Shown here in pieces: positions 7,569 through 9,906 of a stretch of 9,906 nt of DNA (positions within the stretch are counted from its first letter, which is position 1; each line of letters opens with the position of its first letter). The position numbers and the translations under genes were made by a program. The stretch is from Planctomycetota bacterium (lineage in GTDB: Bacteria; Planctomycetota; Planctomycetia; Pirellulales; UBA1268). Location of the stretch: positions 1-9,906 of the forward strand of contig QWPO01000147.1 of the NCBI GenBank assembly GCA_003669255.1, written 5' to 3'. Under the pieces are notes generated by a model. It had not been told where the DNA came from. It saw nothing but the letters and a program-made list of their open reading frames with translations, and made no database searches.

Positions 7569-8428
7569 CGACCCTCGCGGCCGACCATCGGGAGTGCGCG
7601 GCGATCCTGCGGAGATCGGGCTCGAGCTTCGCGATGCCGATTGCGCTGTTGCCGGAGGCGAAGCGACGTGGCACGACGGCGCTCTACGCCTTCTGCCGCG
7701 TAGCCGACGACCTTGTGGATGACGCCGGCGATCGCGCCGCTGCTGTCGCCGGGCTGGCCGCCTTTTCCGCCGCCACCGACGAGGCTCTCGCGGGCGGCCC
7801 GGTTGGTGATCCGGTGCTCCGCGCCGTTGCCGACACCGTCCGCCGCTACGCGATTCCCGAGCACTGCCTGCGGGATATCCTCGCGGGCGTGCGGATGGAC
7901 CTCGACCAAACCCGTTACGAGACCCCTGCCGAAGTCGATCTCTACTGCAGCCGCGTGGCGAGCGCCGTGGGCATCGCCGCCATCCACGTCTGGGGATTCA
8001 CCGACCCCGCAGCGATCGACGTCGCCCACGACTGCGGCGTCGCCTTTCAGTTGACCAACATCCTCCGCGACATCCCCGAGGATCTCGGGCGTGGGCGGGT
8101 CTATCTGCCGGCGGAAGACTTTGCGGCGTGTGGCTGCACCATAGACGACCTGCTGGCGGGCCGGATCGGGCCGCCGTTCGCCCGGCTCGCCGCGGTGGAG
8201 ACCCAGCGGGCGGCGGAGAGGTTTCGACGGGCGGCGGTGCTTGATGGCATGCTGACGACCGACGGCCGGGGCGTGTTTCGCGCCATGTTCGGCGTCTACC
8301 GGTCGCTGCTGCAGGCGGTGAGGCGGCGGGGAGCCGGCATCTTCACGGCGAAGGTCAAGGCTTCCAAGCCACGGCTCATGGCCTCGGCGGTCGCGACGCT
8401 CGCCTGTGGAACGAAGGTGTGGCGATGA
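7565..8428 (+). CDS. hpnD: Presqualene diphosphate synthase HpnD
   Basis: The product is a 287-aa protein that joins two farnesyl diphosphates into presqualene diphosphate, the first committed step of HpnCDE squalene synthesis. The N-terminus SGSSFAMPIALLPEAKRRGTTALYAFCRVADDLVDD holds the substrate-binding region and first aspartate-rich motif (DDLVDD, 48-53). LDQTRYET is at 113-120, and YCSRVASAVG at 127-136 is the conserved GxxSG-like helix. FQLTNILRDIPEDLGRGRVYLP (161-182) carries the second motif with D169 and D173. This is the classic trans-isoprenyl synthase pattern and lies closer to phytoene synthase than its neighbour does. The ATG at 7565 overlaps the hpnC stop by four bases (ATGA) and has a G-run upstream. 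An in-frame GTG start at 7529 would lie within hpnC and is not preferred. A phytoene synthase role is made unlikely by the hpnC and hpnE neighbours. Confidence 0.93.
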   Translation: MTTLAADHRECAAILRRSGSSFAMPIALLPEAKRRGTTALYAFCRVADDLVDDAGDRAAAVAGLAAFSAATDEALAGGPVGDPVLRAVADTVRRYAIPEHCLRDILAGVRMDLDQTRYETPAEVDLYCSRVASAVGIAAIHVWGFTDPAAIDVAHDCGVAFQLTNILRDIPEDLGRGRVYLPAEDFAACGCTIDDLLAGRIGPPFARLAAVETQRAAERFRRAAVLDGMLTTDGRGVFRAMFGVYRSLLQAVRRRGAGIFTAKVKASKPRLMASAVATLACGTKVWR

Positions 8429-9822
8429 GCGGCGGTCCCCAGATTGAGTCGCCGCACGTGATCGTCGTTGGCGGCGGGCTCGCCGGACTCGCCGCGGCGG
8501 CGGCGCTCGCGGAAAGCCGCTGTCGCGTGACGCTACTCGAAGCGCGGCGGCGGTGTGGCGGCCGCGCGGCGTCGTATGAGGACCCGGTGGGCGGCGGGCT
8601 CGTCGATGCTTGCCAGCACGTGGCCATGGGCTGCTGCACCAACTTCCTCGACCTCTGCCGCCGGGCCGGCCTCGACGATGCCCTGCGCCGCGACAGGACG
8701 CTCTGGTTCATCGGTCCCGAGGGAGACCGCAGCCGCTGCACGCCGTCGCGGGTTTTACCGGCGCCACTGCACCTCGCTCCCCTGCTGTTCGGCATGCGGC
8801 ATTTCTCGGTCGGCGAGAAGCTTGCCCTCGGCCGGGGCATGCTGCGGCTGGCCCGGTATCGGCCCGCCGAAGGGGCCGAGACGGCGACGGCGCTTGAGTG
8901 GCTGCGCTTGATCGGTCAGCCCGAGCGGGTGATCCGCCTCTTCTGGCAGCCGGTGATCGAAAGCGCGCTTGGCGAATCGATCGACCTCGTGGGAGTTGGG
9001 GCCGCCCGCAAGGTGGCGGTCGACGGCTTTCTCGCGCATCGCGACGCGGCCGACCTGATCGTGCCCACGGAGCCGCTGGGCCGGCTGTTCGGCGATCGGC
9101 TCGTCGGCTGGCTGGAGGGGGCGGGCGTCGTCGTCGAAAGCGGGATGACGGTCACGGAGATCGAGCGAGCCACCGATGGACGGGTGGCCGCCGTCCGCTG
9201 CGGAACGGAGTCGATCCCATGCGATGCCGTCGTGCTCGCGGTGCCGTGGAAGGCCGCGGGCCGGCTGGTGCCCGATGTCGTGCCAGACGTGGCCGAGCAG
9301 CTGGCGGGATCGCCGATCACGGCGGTGCACCTCTGGTTTGATTGCGACGTGATCGACGTTCCCCACGCCGTGCTGGTGGGTCGCGTGTCGCAGTGGGTGT
9401 TTCGCGGCGAGCCGGGGTCGGGCACTCACGGCCATTGCCAGGTGGTGATCAGCGCGTCCCGCGGGCTGATGCAGGGCGACCGGCAGAAGCTCGTGGACCA
9501 GGTGGTCGCGGAACTGCGGGAGGTGTTTCCGGCTGCCCGCAACGCCACGCTCCGGGACGCGAAGGTCGTGACCGATCCCACGGCCGTGCTCTCGGTGCGG
9601 CCCGGCGTCGATGCCCAGCGGCCTGCCGCCACCACTCACGTGCCCAATCTCTTTCTCGCGGGCGATTGGACGGCCACGGGCTGGCCGTCGACGATGGAGG
9701 GAGCGATCCGCAGCGGCCGCATCGCCGCGGTGGCTGCCGGCCGGTATCTCGGGCTCACCGTGCCCGCCGTGGTGCCTGAGCTCCCGAAAAACCCGCTCGT
9801 GCGGCTGATCACGGCGGGCTGA
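8425..9822 (+). CDS. hpnE: Hydroxysqualene dehydroxylase HpnE (FAD-dependent)
   Basis: The product is a 465-aa flavoprotein that reduces hydroxysqualene to squalene, completing the pathway. The N-terminal Rossmann motif VIVVGGGLAGLAAAAALAE (12-30), with the acidic end of the fold at LLEARRRCGGRAAS (37-50), binds FAD. DACQHVAMGCCTNFLDL (61-77) and the C-terminal FLAGDWTATGWPSTMEGAIRSG (about 410-431) match the HpnE subgroup of the amine-oxidase/phytoene-desaturase family. SVRPGVDAQRP (about 392-402) is another subgroup marker. The ATG at 8425 overlaps the hpnD TGA (ATGA), and AAGG lies 7 nt upstream at 8414-8417; an in-frame GTG at 8419 would add only two residues. The Ala/Gly/Arg-rich composition follows the local GC bias. 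No squalene-hopene cyclase gene follows within the 84 bp left. A carotenoid desaturase is the main alternative by sequence, but context argues for HpnE. Confidence 0.94.
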   Translation: MSGGPQIESPHVIVVGGGLAGLAAAAALAESRCRVTLLEARRRCGGRAASYEDPVGGGLVDACQHVAMGCCTNFLDLCRRAGLDDALRRDRTLWFIGPEGDRSRCTPSRVLPAPLHLAPLLFGMRHFSVGEKLALGRGMLRLARYRPAEGAETATALEWLRLIGQPERVIRLFWQPVIESALGESIDLVGVGAARKVAVDGFLAHRDAADLIVPTEPLGRLFGDRLVGWLEGAGVVVESGMTVTEIERATDGRVAAVRCGTESIPCDAVVLAVPWKAAGRLVPDVVPDVAEQLAGSPITAVHLWFDCDVIDVPHAVLVGRVSQWVFRGEPGSGTHGHCQVVISASRGLMQGDRQKLVDQVVAELREVFPAARNATLRDAKVVTDPTAVLSVRPGVDAQRPAATTHVPNLFLAGDWTATGWPSTMEGAIRSGRIAAVAAGRYLGLTVPAVVPELPKNPLVRLITAG

Positions 9823-9857
9823 TGCTGGTTGATACGGTTCGCACGTACGCGATTCGA

Positions 9858-9880
9858 GTAGCACAGGTTTCCAACCTGTG
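9858..9880. repeat. Palindromic repeat, copy 6 of 6 (TCC loop)
   Basis: GTAG is followed by the hairpin CACAGGTT-TCC-AACCTGTG, with both 8-nt arms the same as in the other copies and TCC as the loop. The base after it is C, not T. It begins 35 bp after the hpnE stop codon and may mark the end of the hpnCDE transcript; no T-tract follows. Confidence 0.88.
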
Positions 9881-9906
9881 CCGGATGTGCCGCAGGTGGA
9901 AAACCA

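Noticed and set aside
9861..9880. Intrinsic terminator of hpnCDE
   Set aside because: The 8-bp hairpin is well placed, but it is followed by CCGGATG and not a T-run, so I list it only as a repeat copy.
9887..9906. Possible further inverted repeat beginning at the window edge (CAGGTGG-AAAA-CCA)
   Set aside because: Only three bases of a possible right arm are visible before the sequence ends, so the hairpin cannot be confirmed.

Overview
The window is GC-rich DNA, coding on both strands, with the look of an ordinary chromosomal segment of a Planctomycetes-like bacterium. That assignment is an inference. It rests on the squalene genes hpnC-hpnD-hpnE, the high GC content, an actinobacterial/planctomycetal-type CRIGERS sulfurtransferase, and many copies of a short palindrome (CACAGGTT-TTC-AACCTGTG) of a kind I remember from planctomycete genomes. 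No phage, plasmid, transposase, CRISPR array or RNA gene was seen.

Layout. (1) Positions 1-139 hold two copies of the palindrome. (2) Positions 140-2548, minus strand, form a probable three-gene unit: a two-domain rhodanese sulfurtransferase, then a SufE-type sulfur acceptor 3 nt downstream, then a ROK-family sugar kinase. (3) A 171-bp divergent intergenic region leads to ettA (2720-4393, plus), an ABC-F ribosome-associated ATPase. (4) Positions 4394-4786 are non-coding. They hold an exact 96-bp-period tandem array (2 full units and 1 partial) in which every unit carries three adjacent hairpins with 3-nt loops. (5) Positions 4787-6460, minus strand, carry ispH (last step of the MEP isoprenoid pathway) followed closely by a Tat-exported GH25 lysozyme. 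(6) A 142-bp divergent region leads to hpnC-hpnD-hpnE (6603-9822, plus), joined by two ATGA start/stop overlaps. (7) A final copy of the palindrome lies just after hpnE.

How the genes work together. IspH makes IPP and DMAPP. Once these are condensed to farnesyl diphosphate (by an enzyme not in the window), HpnD, HpnC and HpnE convert two farnesyl diphosphates to squalene by way of presqualene diphosphate and hydroxysqualene. ispH and hpnCDE share one divergent intergenic region, so early and late steps of isoprenoid synthesis are neighbours. No squalene-hopene cyclase is visible, so the fate of the squalene (hopanoids, sterols or C30 carotenoids) cannot be read here. The sulfurtransferase and SufE probably handle persulfide sulfur together; the link to the ROK kinase is unexplained.

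The protein-coding genes are conventional. The least explained signal is the palindrome family. All six copies lie downstream of stop codons and none lies in the two divergent promoter regions. Three different stem types share the same small loop. I do not see an undescribed multi-gene system in this window.
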